The notes beneath the pieces are model-generated. The model did not search any database and was not told the origin of the DNA. It saw only the letters and a list, made by a program, of their open reading frames with translations. Both the position numbers and the translations under genes were made by a program. Positions 15,921 to 21,900 of a stretch of DNA of 23,717 nt are shown here, piece after piece; within the stretch, counting starts at the first letter, position 1, and each line of letters starts with the position of its first letter. The DNA comes from a virus: the IMG/VR virus record IMGVR_UViG_3300036845_000846, positions 1 through 23,717 of that record. One strand, given 5' to 3'.

Positions 15921-15933
15921 TGACCCAGGGTCA
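15921..15933. promoter_or_regulatory. Perfect 13-nt palindrome, probable operator
   Basis: TGACCCAGGGTCA is a perfect inverted repeat with a 1-nt centre, located 15 nt before the GTG at 15905 and adjacent to an ATATC sequence that could be a weak -10 for the minus strand. It lies between a small gene and a divergent HTH gene. I see no second copy in the window. Confidence 0.5.
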
Positions 15934-15986
15934 GATATCGCCTCAGGGCGCGCGAGCGCAACCCAAACTCGCGTGTCGGCTGATTG

Positions 15987-16016
15987 TTGACGTGGCGGCC
16001 AAACCGCGCGTAGCTT
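15987..16016 (+). promoter_or_regulatory. Possible promoter of the plus-strand operon
   Basis: TTGACG (15987-15992) and TAGCTT (16011-16016) with an 18-nt spacer lie about 130 nt before the first gene of the operon. The -35 matches alphaproteobacterial housekeeping promoters, but the -10 is poor. The leader to the ATG at 16148 contains no other clear signal. Confidence 0.35.
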
Positions 16017-16147
16017 CCCTGGGGTGTCAAGCGGCGCTTGTCGCAGAGGGATGCCGCGCATGGTCGTCACGGTGATCCGCCTTGAGGCGCGCGGCCTCCT
16101 ATTCCACATTCACCACGTCACCGGGGGCTGAGAGGAAGGAACTCCTA

Positions 16148-16495
16148 ATGGCCAAAGAGATCAAGACCGCGGGCCAAATCCGCGCGTCCATCGTCAACCA
16201 GAATAAGTTCAGCACGACGGAGGAAGCCAAGCACAAGCGGGCCGTCGAAGCTGAAAAGGCGCGGCTCGAAAGCTACGAAGACCTGCGCGACGACGTGCTC
16301 AGTGTCCTGAAGAACAACAATATGTCGTGGGAAGACGTACACGGCAGGCTGGGTCCGCATCCCAGCACTCTCCACGCCTGGGAAACCGGAGTCATCCACT
16401 TCCCCCAGCTACGCAAGATGCAGTCGGCGCTCCGAACCTGCGGCTACGACCTCGGGATCATCGAAGGCCGCCGCCACAAGGAAGCGGCCGAATGA
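16148..16495 (+). CDS. XRE-like helix-turn-helix DNA-binding protein, 115 aa
   Basis: AAGGA upstream fixes the start at 16148; the longer frame begins without one. Residues 1-45 are charged and helical (MAKEIKTAGQIRASIV, EEAKHKRAVEAEKARLE). Residues ~50-95 form a helix-turn-helix: DDVLSVLKNNNMSWEDVHGR, then LGPHPSTLHAWETG as turn and recognition helix, and PQLRKMQSALRTCGYDL. The family controls phage and plasmid genes. It heads the plus-strand operon and stands divergent from the 15507 gene with a palindrome between, which fits an autoregulator of that region. The regulated target is an inference. Confidence 0.75.
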   Translation: MAKEIKTAGQIRASIVNQNKFSTTEEAKHKRAVEAEKARLESYEDLRDDVLSVLKNNNMSWEDVHGRLGPHPSTLHAWETGVIHFPQLRKMQSALRTCGYDLGIIEGRRHKEAAE

Positions 16496-17478
16496 GCGCC
16501 GGCAAGAACGGCGCGGAGCCACACATGGAAGCCACCGTCGAGACCGTCACGCCTGAGACGGCGTTCAAATGGCTGGAGAACGCGGCCCGCAACCGCCACG
16601 TCTCCGACTCGGTCGTCCGCCGCTACGGCGCGGACATGCTGGCCGGGCGCTGGACCCTGAACGGCCAGGGCATCATCTTCGACATCAACGGCAAGCTGGT
16701 GGACGGTCGTCACCGCCTCACCGCGATCGTCGCCACCCGCAGCACGGTGACGATGCTGGTGGTGCGCGGCGCGCAGCCGGAGGCGTTCGAGACGATGGAC
16801 TCCGGGCGCACCCGCACCCTGAGCCACGTTCTGGCGATCGAGGGGCGCAAGAACACCGCAGCGACCGGCGCATCGGCGCGGATGGCCTGGGCCTACGCGG
16901 CTGGGACGAACCTCAAGTACGGGTCGAGCCGGACGGAGCTGCTGGGCCTGATCCGGCTGCATCCGCTGGTCGAGGACTACACCGCCCTCATCATCAGCCG
17001 CGACCACCTGACCAAGCCGCTCGGCGTGCCACGATCGGCGCTGGCGGCGGTGCTAGCGCTCGCCAACGATGACCACCAGCGCGACGCGACCGTCGTCGAG
17101 TTCGTGGACGGGTTCGTCACCGGCGAGGGGCTGTTCCACGGCGATCCGCGGCTGACGCTGCGCCGCTGGCTGGCCCGTCAGCGCCAGGAGACCGGCGTCG
17201 GCGGCTCACGCATCGCCGAGCCGTTCTTCGCGGCGGTGGCGCGGGCCTGGACAGCCTACGCGGGGCAGCACGAGCTGCCGCTGATCAGGCTGCCGATGTT
17301 CATGAATCGAGAGACGGTGCCGATCGAAGGCTTTGATCAGAAGCGTTGGGGCGACGTGCCTGATCTATCTCGCAATTCGTTCGCGGCGCTCGGGGCGGAG
17401 CCGCTGTCCAGCGATCCCGATGTCGCCAAGTGGCAAGGGCTGGGCAAAGGCGAGAAGGATGACGCACCTCCAGCCTAG
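16492..17478 (+). CDS. ParB-like DGRHR domain protein, 328 aa
   Basis: The ATG overlaps the HTH stop (ATGA). Residues 20-75 (PETAFKWLENAARNRHVSD, then LAGRWTLNGQGIIFD) lead to DGRHR at 71-75, the signature of the ParB-like D-G-Q/R-H-R fold that binds nucleotide or DNA. The next segment (VTMLVVRGAQPEAFETMDSG) is typical of phage proteins in this group. The C-terminal 220 residues are helical and carry no nuclease motif I can identify. Many phages and integrated elements encode such proteins of ~300 aa with unknown roles. The pairing with an HTH gene could mean a regulatory, partition-like or anti-host role, but the sequence does not decide this. Confidence 0.75.
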   Translation: MSAGKNGAEPHMEATVETVTPETAFKWLENAARNRHVSDSVVRRYGADMLAGRWTLNGQGIIFDINGKLVDGRHRLTAIVATRSTVTMLVVRGAQPEAFETMDSGRTRTLSHVLAIEGRKNTAATGASARMAWAYAAGTNLKYGSSRTELLGLIRLHPLVEDYTALIISRDHLTKPLGVPRSALAAVLALANDDHQRDATVVEFVDGFVTGEGLFHGDPRLTLRRWLARQRQETGVGGSRIAEPFFAAVARAWTAYAGQHELPLIRLPMFMNRETVPIEGFDQKRWGDVPDLSRNSFAALGAEPLSSDPDVAKWQGLGKGEKDDAPPA

Positions 17479-17662
17479 CCAGCCGCCTCGTGCCGAGGCG
17501 CGGCTGACGCCCGCTGAGCATGCCGCCGAGATGCGAGCCCGCGCCGACGACGCGGCCGACGACACGGCGCGCGCCTACTGGCTCTGGCTGGCCGACGAGT
17601 GGGACAAGACGATGGATCGGCAGCGCCGCCGGCCGCCGCCGCGATCATGGGCTGACGAATGA
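17459..17662 (+). CDS. Small hypothetical protein, 67 aa
   Basis: This gene starts 20 nt inside the end of the DGRHR gene, with GAGAAGG in front of the ATG. The protein is rich in A, R and P, with a helix (LTPAEHAAEMRARADDAADD, then ARAYWLWLADEWDKT) and a basic Pro-rich tail (DRQRRRPPPRSWADE). The W/Y-rich amphipathic segment suggests a small helical protein that may pack on a partner. No family is recognised. It overlaps the following gene by 4 nt, as is the rule in this operon. Confidence 0.65.
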   Translation: MTHLQPSQPPRAEARLTPAEHAAEMRARADDAADDTARAYWLWLADEWDKTMDRQRRRPPPRSWADE

Positions 17663-18051
17663 AGACCAAGTTCATCGAAGCGACGAACGGCCCCCAGAAC
17701 TGGGGCAAGTTCATGATCGGCCGCTTCGAGCGGGAGGAGTGGTACCGCCCTTCTGCCGTCGCCCCGAGCGACAGGTGGCCGCTGATGCAGACGGTCGGCT
17801 GGCGCCCCGATCATCTCCTCGTCCTAGACCTGCAGACCGGCGAGGGCGCAATCTTCGGCCCTTACGGCCTCGCGCACGCCGATCTGGAGAAGCACCGCAT
17901 CTGGGTGTGCCCGCTGTTCGAGCCGTTCCTCACCTGGCTCTACCAGCAAGACCTGGCGGACCTCGATCGCCTGCCGGCGCACATCGACCTGCCCGACGCC
18001 GAGTTCGCGATGCAGGGCTACCGTCGGCCTGGGCCGGAGGTGTCGACATGA
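17659..18051 (+). CDS. Conserved phage hypothetical protein, 130 aa
   Basis: The ATGA overlap with the preceding gene supports the start. Residues 14-25 (NWGKFMIGRFEREEW), 45-70 (VGWRPDHLLVLDLQTGEGA, IFGPYG) and 75-100 (DLEKHRIWVCPLFEPFLTWL) alternate beta and aromatic helices. The order, from a statement of a linear quantity through D-L-Q-T-G-E-G-A to W-V-C-P-L-F-E-P-F, recurs in small conserved proteins of GC-rich proteobacterial phages. No catalytic motif is evident. The absence of a signal peptide suggests a cytoplasmic role. Confidence 0.75.
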   Translation: MKTKFIEATNGPQNWGKFMIGRFEREEWYRPSAVAPSDRWPLMQTVGWRPDHLLVLDLQTGEGAIFGPYGLAHADLEKHRIWVCPLFEPFLTWLYQQDLADLDRLPAHIDLPDAEFAMQGYRRPGPEVST

Positions 18052-18287
18052 AGCAGCTCGGCGAGGGCGACTTCATCAGGCTGACGTGCGGCGACCGCAC
18101 CGTCGAGGCGACGGTCCTCCTCGCCTCCCCGAATGGCCGGTCGCTGATGCTCGCGTTCGACGCCCTGCTCGACGGACATCTCGGCATGATGCCGGTGCTT
18201 CAGGACGAGGCCGGGGTCTACCACGCCATCGTCACCGACACGGTGATCGAGATCGAACCGATGGAGCAGCCCGATGGCCCGCGCTGA
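18048..18287 (+). CDS. Small beta-rich hypothetical protein, 79 aa
   Basis: The start overlaps the preceding stop (ATGA). The sequence alternates like a small barrel (FIRLTCGDRTVEATVLLAS, NGRSLMLAFDALLDGHLG, VYHAIVTDTVIEIEPM), compatible with an Sm/SH3-like or other 5-strand fold, though this is only secondary-structure reading. It overlaps the next gene by 14 nt. No family is recognised, and there are no cysteine pairs or membrane helix. Confidence 0.7.
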   Translation: MKQLGEGDFIRLTCGDRTVEATVLLASPNGRSLMLAFDALLDGHLGMMPVLQDEAGVYHAIVTDTVIEIEPMEQPDGPR

Positions 18288-18507
18288 AGAGCAGCTCGAC
18301 CGCTACCGCGAAGAGATCACCAGGCTGGGGCGCTGCGACAGCGCTAACGTCCACGAGGCCGCCATCGTCGCCTCGGCCTGGGCCTCGTTCGATGTCGGCT
18401 TCCTGATGGGCGCCGGCCTGCCGGAGGCCGCCGCGACGGTCGCCCATCTCTTCCGCCGGGCCTATCCAGGCGCGTCGTTCCCGAAGCTCTGGGAGGGCGA
18501 GGCATGA
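18274..18507 (+). CDS. Small helical hypothetical protein, 77 aa
   Basis: The ATG lies 14 nt inside the preceding gene. Residues 1-30 are charged helix (ARAEEQLDRYREEITRLG). Residues 33-60 are a mostly hydrophobic helix (AIVASAWASFDVGFLMGAG), too polar for a certain membrane helix. The end is F-R-R-A-Y-P-G-A-S-F. It may be a soluble helical bundle or a protein that binds a partner in this operon. I do not recognise a family. Confidence 0.65.
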   Translation: MARAEEQLDRYREEITRLGRCDSANVHEAAIVASAWASFDVGFLMGAGLPEAAATVAHLFRRAYPGASFPKLWEGEA

Positions 18508-18620
18508 CCAACCGCGGGACAGCGTGCCGGCCGCGAGAGACCGTCCGGCCAGCTGGTTCAGACGCCGCCGGGCGGCCGGTGTTTCCCGCGAGAGCCGCCC
18601 ACCTCAGGGGCGCGCCGTGA
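18504..18620 (+). CDS. Possible 38-aa basic ORF
   Basis: The ORF starts as an ATGA overlap with the previous gene and ends as a GTGA overlap with the next. Both junctions match the style of the whole operon, which is the main evidence that it is translated. The product (MTNRGTACRPRETV, then GRPVFPARAAHLRGAP) is basic and Arg/Pro/Ala-rich with no secondary-structure signal. It could equally be a leader that couples translation of the next gene. Confidence 0.4.
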   Translation: MTNRGTACRPRETVRPAGSDAAGRPVFPARAAHLRGAP

Positions 18621-18787
18621 AGCGCCTCGGCGACCTCAGCGAGCCCTGGGTCTGCCCGCCCACCTTGGTGCGGGTGTTCGCCAAGCGCCGGGCAGCCCAG
18701 GCGCTGCGGCGCGCCAAGGGCGTCGCCCGCAAGGCGGCCGCCAAGAAGCGGAAGAAGCCGAGGCCACGCTTCGGGTGGGGTCCGTGA
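18617..18787 (+). CDS. Small Lys/Arg-rich protein, 56 aa
   Basis: A GTG at 18617 (GTGA with the preceding stop) is chosen, since the open frame upstream of it is Arg/Pro-rich noise. The N-terminus (VKRLGDLSEPWVCPP) is followed by a strongly basic helix (FAKRRAAQALRRAKGVARK) and a Lys/Arg-rich C-terminus (KKRKKPRPRFGWGP). The charge pattern fits RNA or DNA binding. No family is recognised. Confidence 0.55.
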   Translation: MKRLGDLSEPWVCPPTLVRVFAKRRAAQALRRAKGVARKAAAKKRKKPRPRFGWGP

Positions 18788-19185
18788 GCGCCAGGTTCTA
18801 CATCCTCGACGAGCACCACGAGCCGATCCCGCTCACCGGTCCGCACGCCGCGCATCAGTGGGCGCGCTGGTTCGAAGGCGCGCTCGGCATCGACAGCCCG
18901 GACGCCCGGCGCAAGGACAAGCGGCGCGTGGCGTTCACCGATTTGGGCTGGTGTACGGTGTCGACGGTCTTCCTCGGCATCGACCACAACTTCTGGGGCG
19001 ACGGGCCGCCGATCCTGTTCGAGACGATGATCTTCGCGAACAAGGCGCCGGACGAGACTTTCCCCGAGGAGTGGGAGGGGATGATGCGGCGCTACGGCAC
19101 CTGGGCCGAGGCCGAAATCGGCCACGAGGAGATGGTCGCCGAGGTCCGCCAGGGCTTCTGGCGCAAGCGGGCCAATGGCAAATGA
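18784..19185 (+). CDS. Conserved phage hypothetical protein, 133 aa
   Basis: The GTG at 18784 makes a GTGA junction with the previous gene and is preferred over an in-frame ATG at 18775, which lies inside it. The order (SARFYILDEHHEPIPL, AAHQWARWFE, RRVAFTDLGWCTVSTVFLG, DHNFWGDGPPILFETMIF) and the C-terminal W-A-E-A-E-I-G-H-E pattern recur in small phage proteins of unknown function. The central D-H-N-F may be a metal- or substrate-binding turn, but this is only a suggestion. No signal peptide or membrane helix is seen. Confidence 0.75.
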   Translation: MSARFYILDEHHEPIPLTGPHAAHQWARWFEGALGIDSPDARRKDKRRVAFTDLGWCTVSTVFLGIDHNFWGDGPPILFETMIFANKAPDETFPEEWEGMMRRYGTWAEAEIGHEEMVAEVRQGFWRKRANGK

Positions 19186-19399
19186 TGAGCCCCAGCTGGC
19201 GATCTGGGTGGTGTACGACCACCCGCGCGACTGGCCGAACTACTTCGTGGCGCGCCAGTGGCTGGGCGAGACGGCGACCGGCAACATGATCCTGCACACG
19301 GACCTGGAGCAGCTGCGCGACATGCTGGAGGGGCTCGGCCTCGTGCATCTGGACCGAATGGAGGGCGACGACCCGGTGATCCTGGAGACCTGGCTGTGA
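19175..19399 (+). CDS. Conserved phage hypothetical protein, 74 aa
   Basis: The ATG overlaps the previous gene by 11 nt. The layout (LAIWVVYDHPRDWPNYFVAR, QWLG, LEQLRDMLEGLGL, DDPVILETWL) is a familiar one for small phage proteins with a V-x-Y-x-H-P-R-D start and W-L end. It probably forms a small alpha/beta fold. No catalytic or binding motif can be named. It is coupled to the following gene through a GTGA junction. Confidence 0.7.
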   Translation: MANDEPQLAIWVVYDHPRDWPNYFVARQWLGETATGNMILHTDLEQLRDMLEGLGLVHLDRMEGDDPVILETWL

Positions 19400-19614
19400 C
19401 GATCAAGATATTCACCACCGCGCATATCCCCGAGGAGCTGCAGCAGGCCTGGCTCCAGCATCTGCGGGACTTCGACACCGCGCACCCCGGCTGTCATTTC
19501 GAGGTGGCGCTCGACGCGCCAGACGCCAGCCTCATCGACATGCTCAGGGCGCTGCGGGTGAACCCAGAGCTGACGTTCCAGCAGATCATCGAGCGCGGCG
19601 ACCATGACCGATGA
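19396..19614 (+). CDS. Conserved phage hypothetical protein, 72 aa
   Basis: The GTG at 19396 overlaps the preceding stop (GTGA). The longer open frame upstream is antisense or noise. The product (IKIFTTAHIPEELQQAWLQ, RDFDTAHPGCHFEVALDA, MLRALRVNPELTFQQI) matches a small family in GC-rich phages in which a W-L-Q-H-L-R-D-F-D and H-P-G-C-H-F-E segment is conserved. A single cysteine and histidines lie close together, but metal binding is unproven. Confidence 0.7.
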   Translation: MTIKIFTTAHIPEELQQAWLQHLRDFDTAHPGCHFEVALDAPDASLIDMLRALRVNPELTFQQIIERGDHDR

Positions 19615-20035
19615 CGCTGAGATCGAGGTAATCCTGGCGCGGTTGGCGGCGACGCAAGCCAAGTCGCACCGCGTCTTCCGCCGGACCACGCTGACGAGCG
19701 CCGGCGCCCTGCTGCTGCTGGCGGCGATCAACGCCGCCTTCGTGCTGCTGGGCGGCGGCGCGTGGGTCATGCGCGACCTGGTGATGGTCGGCGGCCTCAC
19801 CTGTCTGGGGATGCTGGGCCACCTGGGCGCGGTGACGGCCTACCAGGTGGTGGTGCAGCGCGACGCCGAGCTGCTCGACGGCCTGCGCAAGCAGGCCGAG
19901 ATGGCGACGGCGCTGGACGAGGTGCGGCCGCTGATGGCGGCGATCGAGGAGGCGCGCATCAAGGGCGTGCCGCTGCTGATCCCGCCGGGCAGCGTGGCGC
20001 CAGCGGCCGGCCCGCCCACCACGACGGTGCATTGA
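19604..20035 (+). CDS. Membrane protein with two predicted helices, 143 aa
   Basis: Residues ~30-50 (TSAGALLLLAAINAAFVLLGG) and ~57-82 (DLVMVGGLTCLGMLGHLGAV) are hydrophobic and long enough to span the inner membrane. The N-terminal 25 residues are charged, and the C-terminal ~55 residues are a cytoplasmic or periplasmic coil (QVVVQRDAELLDGLRKQAE, then a Pro/Thr-rich end). The layout is compatible with a holin, an antiholin or a phage membrane effector, but without a lysin gene nearby no choice is possible. It begins 11 nt inside the previous gene. Confidence 0.7.
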   Translation: MTDDAEIEVILARLAATQAKSHRVFRRTTLTSAGALLLLAAINAAFVLLGGGAWVMRDLVMVGGLTCLGMLGHLGAVTAYQVVVQRDAELLDGLRKQAEMATALDEVRPLMAAIEEARIKGVPLLIPPGSVAPAAGPPTTTVH

Positions 20036-20244
20036 TGGCGCTCGGTCCCGGCAAATACGACCACCTGGCCACGGAAGCCCGGAGAGCCGCGAAGGCGGCC
20101 GGCGTGGTCGTGATCGTCTTCGATGGCGAGTACGGCAACGGCTTCAGCGTCCAAGCGACCGGGCCGATGACCCTGGCGCTGCCTGGGGTGCTTCGTGGCG
20201 TCGCGGATCAGATGGAGGCCGACCTGAAGAAAGGGCGCCTATGA
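20035..20244 (+). CDS. Small hypothetical protein, 69 aa
   Basis: The TGATG junction with the previous stop supports this start. Residues 1-22 are a helix (GKYDHLATEARRAAKAAG), then GVVVIVFDGEYGNGFSV forms a beta hairpin and LPGVLRGVADQMEADLKKG a helix. The small alpha/beta layout is complete for a domain of this size. I recognise no catalytic residues. Coupling with the following gene (4-nt overlap) suggests they function together or in the same pathway. Confidence 0.65.
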   Translation: MALGPGKYDHLATEARRAAKAAGVVVIVFDGEYGNGFSVQATGPMTLALPGVLRGVADQMEADLKKGRL

Positions 20245-20459
20245 CGGCGCGGGGTTGGGCGATCAAAGATGGGGAAGGCATCAACGTGCGGACGGTCCAA
20301 GACTCGCGGATCGGCGCGATGGTCAACTGGCTGGCGGTCGGCGCCGGCATCAACGTCATGCGCGGCACGTCCGACGAGATGGTGGAAGAAGTCTTCTACC
20401 ACTACGCGGCGGCGGCCGGGGTGAAGCTGATCGCGGTCACGATCCAAGAGGCGCTGTGA
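20241..20459 (+). CDS. Conserved phage hypothetical protein, 72 aa
   Basis: ATGA junction with the preceding gene. The segment order (WAIKDGEGINVRTVQDSR, IGAMVNWLAVGAGINVM, MVEEVFYHYAAAAGVKLI) is a small alpha/beta domain that recurs in phage and prophage proteins of unknown function with a N-V-R-T-V-x-x-S/T-R signature. It is the last gene with convincing codon usage to its end in this operon. Confidence 0.7.
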   Translation: MTARGWAIKDGEGINVRTVQDSRIGAMVNWLAVGAGINVMRGTSDEMVEEVFYHYAAAAGVKLIAVTIQEAL

Positions 20460-20776
20460 TGGACTGGACCCCGTTCGAGGACCGCCCGCGGCCGCCGGAG
20501 CTAGGCAAGGTGGTGCTGGCGCTCGATCACATGCGGCGCATCGAGATCGTCTCCGACGACGAAGAGGCGATCGGCGTCATTCTTCGCCTGGTTGCTCGGG
20601 CAAGCGCAGCTGGCGCGGCGCGAATAGCTGGCCCTTCCCCGAGGGCTCGAACCTCAATTTCCCGGACCAAAGCCGGGCGTCCTACCAATTGGACGAGGGA
20701 AGGGATCAGTCGAGCCGCGCCACCTCCAGGGTCCCGTCGTCCTGGCGGACCAGGACGAGGCCGTGCTGGAAGATGA
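20459..20776 (+). CDS. Hypothetical ORF, 3' part antisense to a tRNA, probably truncated
   Basis: The ATG forms TGATG with the previous stop, and the first ~40 codons (MDWTPFEDRPRPPELGKVV, ALDHMRRIEIVSDDEE, AIGVI) have the codon bias of the operon. After about 20580 the third positions lose their GC bias and the frame runs through the tRNA at 20629-20703 in antisense, ending at 20776 with a Pro/Arg/Gly-rich tail that looks spurious. The likely reading is a gene cut off by recombination at the tRNA. The functional domain, if any, is in the first ~45 residues. Confidence 0.5.
   Translation: MDWTPFEDRPRPPELGKVVLALDHMRRIEIVSDDEEAIGVILRLVARASAAGAARIAGPSPRARTSISRTKAGRPTNWTREGISRAAPPPGSRRPGGPGRGRAGR
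20629..20703 (-). tRNA. tRNA-Gln (anticodon UUG), CCA encoded
   Basis: All four stems are present. The acceptor stem has seven perfect pairs, followed by discriminator G and an encoded CCA. A 4-bp D stem, a 5-bp anticodon stem with a 7-nt loop reading CUUUGGU (anticodon UUG), a 4-nt variable loop and a 5-bp T stem with TTCGAGC loop complete the 75-nt cloverleaf. It starts 2 nt after the stop at 20706 and is probably processed from that operon's mRNA. It decodes CAA, used in several nearby genes (for example at 20035 and 20241). Confidence 0.9.
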
Positions 20777-21017
20777 CGACAATCTCGCCCGTCTCGCGCA
20801 GCGCCGTATAGGCGAGCGGCGCCATCGGCGGATCGCCCGGATAGCAGAGTTTGTCGTCGTGCAGCTCGAAACCGGGGATGGGGTTCCAGCCGCCCGCAAA
20901 GCCGTAGCGGTCGTTGGCCTGCTCGACCGCCGGCCGCGGATCGGCGTCGTCGAAGAGGTCGGGGATGAACCCGCACGCCTCCAACGCCTCGGGCGACTCG
21001 ACGATCCAGACAGTCAT
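20706..21017 (-). CDS. Conserved phage hypothetical protein, 103 aa
   Basis: The ATG at 21017 overlaps the upstream stop as ATGA. Residues 1-30 (VWIVESPEALEACGFIPDLF), a G-G-W-N-P-I turn, a D-x-K-x-x-Y-P-G-D-P-P-M-A-P-L-A segment and a C-terminal beta strand pair (EIVVIFQHGLVLVRQDDG, LEVARLD) form the same layout as small proteins known from other GC-rich phages. Function is unknown. Its stop lies 2 nt before the tRNA 5' end. Confidence 0.75.
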   Translation of the reverse strand: MTVWIVESPEALEACGFIPDLFDDADPRPAVEQANDRYGFAGGWNPIPGFELHDDKLCYPGDPPMAPLAYTALRETGEIVVIFQHGLVLVRQDDGTLEVARLD

Positions 21018-21280
21018 TCAGCCGCCTGCGCTTTCTTGAGGGCCCGTTTCGCGAGCGTCCTCAGGCCGTGCGGCATGTCGCCGTCCGCGACGACGGCGCG
21101 CAGCGCCTCCAGCATCAGCGGCACGGCCACGATCTGCGCGGCAGTGGTCTCCCAATCGTCCGCGTAGGTCGAGCCCTGGCAGATGTCTGTCTCGTCGCGC
21201 TTGGCGTGCGCGTAGGCCACCGCCCACGTCGTGCCCACCGTCACCACCCGGCGCGGGCGGGTGTCATCGGTCGTCGTCAT
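21014..21280 (-). CDS. Small hypothetical protein, 88 aa
   Basis: The start at 21280 (ATGA with the preceding stop) is chosen over a long open frame that reads through the neighbour. The protein begins TTTDDTRPRRVVTVGTTWAV and ends with a helix-rich part (EALRAVVADGDMPHGLRTLA, KRALKKAQAAE). A single W and Y-A-H-A-K-R motif are the only distinct positions. I see no family or catalytic motif. Position between two conserved small proteins suggests membership of the same accessory operon. Confidence 0.65.
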   Translation of the reverse strand: MTTTDDTRPRRVVTVGTTWAVAYAHAKRDETDICQGSTYADDWETTAAQIVAVPLMLEALRAVVADGDMPHGLRTLAKRALKKAQAAE

Positions 21281-21900
21281 GTTCTCTCCTCGGCCTTGGT
21301 CGGCCAGACCAGGTCTTCGATCGGGCAGGCGCCCGTCCAGCCCGCCTCGATCAGCCGCCGCGCCTCGGCGGCGCCCAGCTGCTCGCCGCCGCGCCAGTAG
21401 CTGACGGCGCCGTAGGGCCGCCGCGGGCGGTAGTGGCGCGCGTCGATGCCGTCGACCCGCTTGGTGGTGATCAGCACGAAGACCGGCGGCTGATCGGGAT
21501 GCACGGTCACGTCCTCGGCCACCAGCATGGCGCCATCGGGGACCGCGCCGGGCCGCAGCGTGCGCGCGCCGATCCGCTTCGACCAGCCGGGCGTCGCCAG
21601 CCACGGGCAGACGCGCAGGGCATACTCGCCGCACTCGCGGTGCAGCGGCCCGTCGAAGTAGGCGCCCTCGGGGTGAAAGGCCGACGCCGGCCCGCCGGCC
21701 ATCGCCTTCCAGGCGCCGAGCTTCTCGCCGCAGATGCTGCACAGCCCGTCGCTGGCGGCGCGCGCCACCAGCTGCAGGTCGTTCATCGTGAAGTGGGGAT
21801 CGCCGCGCCCGTCGCGCATGACGACGAACGGGATCGGGTAGCCGCGCCGATCCCGCGGCAAGGCCGCGATCCGGGCCGGCATGGGGGCGTCAAGCGGCAT
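21277..21900 (-). CDS. Cysteine/histidine zinc-finger-like conserved protein, 207 aa
   Basis: I use the ATG at 21900, which has GAGGG about 8 nt upstream, rather than a GTG at 21909. Numbered from this start, C54-x2-C57 is followed by H87-x2-C90 and C98 in a CSICGEKLGAWKAM ... LHRECGEYALRVCPWLA arrangement that looks like a zinc site, as in HNH-type or zinc-ribbon proteins, but no clear HNH catalytic histidine pair can be named. The N-terminus (RDRRGYPIPFVVM) and the C-terminal region (DGIDARHYRPRRPYGAVSYW) recur in phage and actinobacterial hypothetical proteins. A role in nucleic-acid binding or modification is possible. Confidence 0.7.
   Translation of the reverse strand: MPLDAPMPARIAALPRDRRGYPIPFVVMRDGRGDPHFTMNDLQLVARAASDGLCSICGEKLGAWKAMAGGPASAFHPEGAYFDGPLHRECGEYALRVCPWLATPGWSKRIGARTLRPGAVPDGAMLVAEDVTVHPDQPPVFVLITTKRVDGIDARHYRPRRPYGAVSYWRGGEQLGAAEARRLIEAGWTGACPIEDLVWPTKAEERT

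Noticed and set aside
15507-16109. Full 200-codon version of the small minus-strand gene
   Set aside because: Codons before about 15890 lose the GC-rich third positions and overlap the likely promoter of the plus operon, so a shorter start at 15905 was preferred.
20629-20703. tRNA as an attL/attR remnant of prophage integration
   Set aside because: No integrase or second tRNA 3' copy is visible here; the gene is complete with CCA, so a phage-encoded tRNA is the simpler reading, though not the only one.
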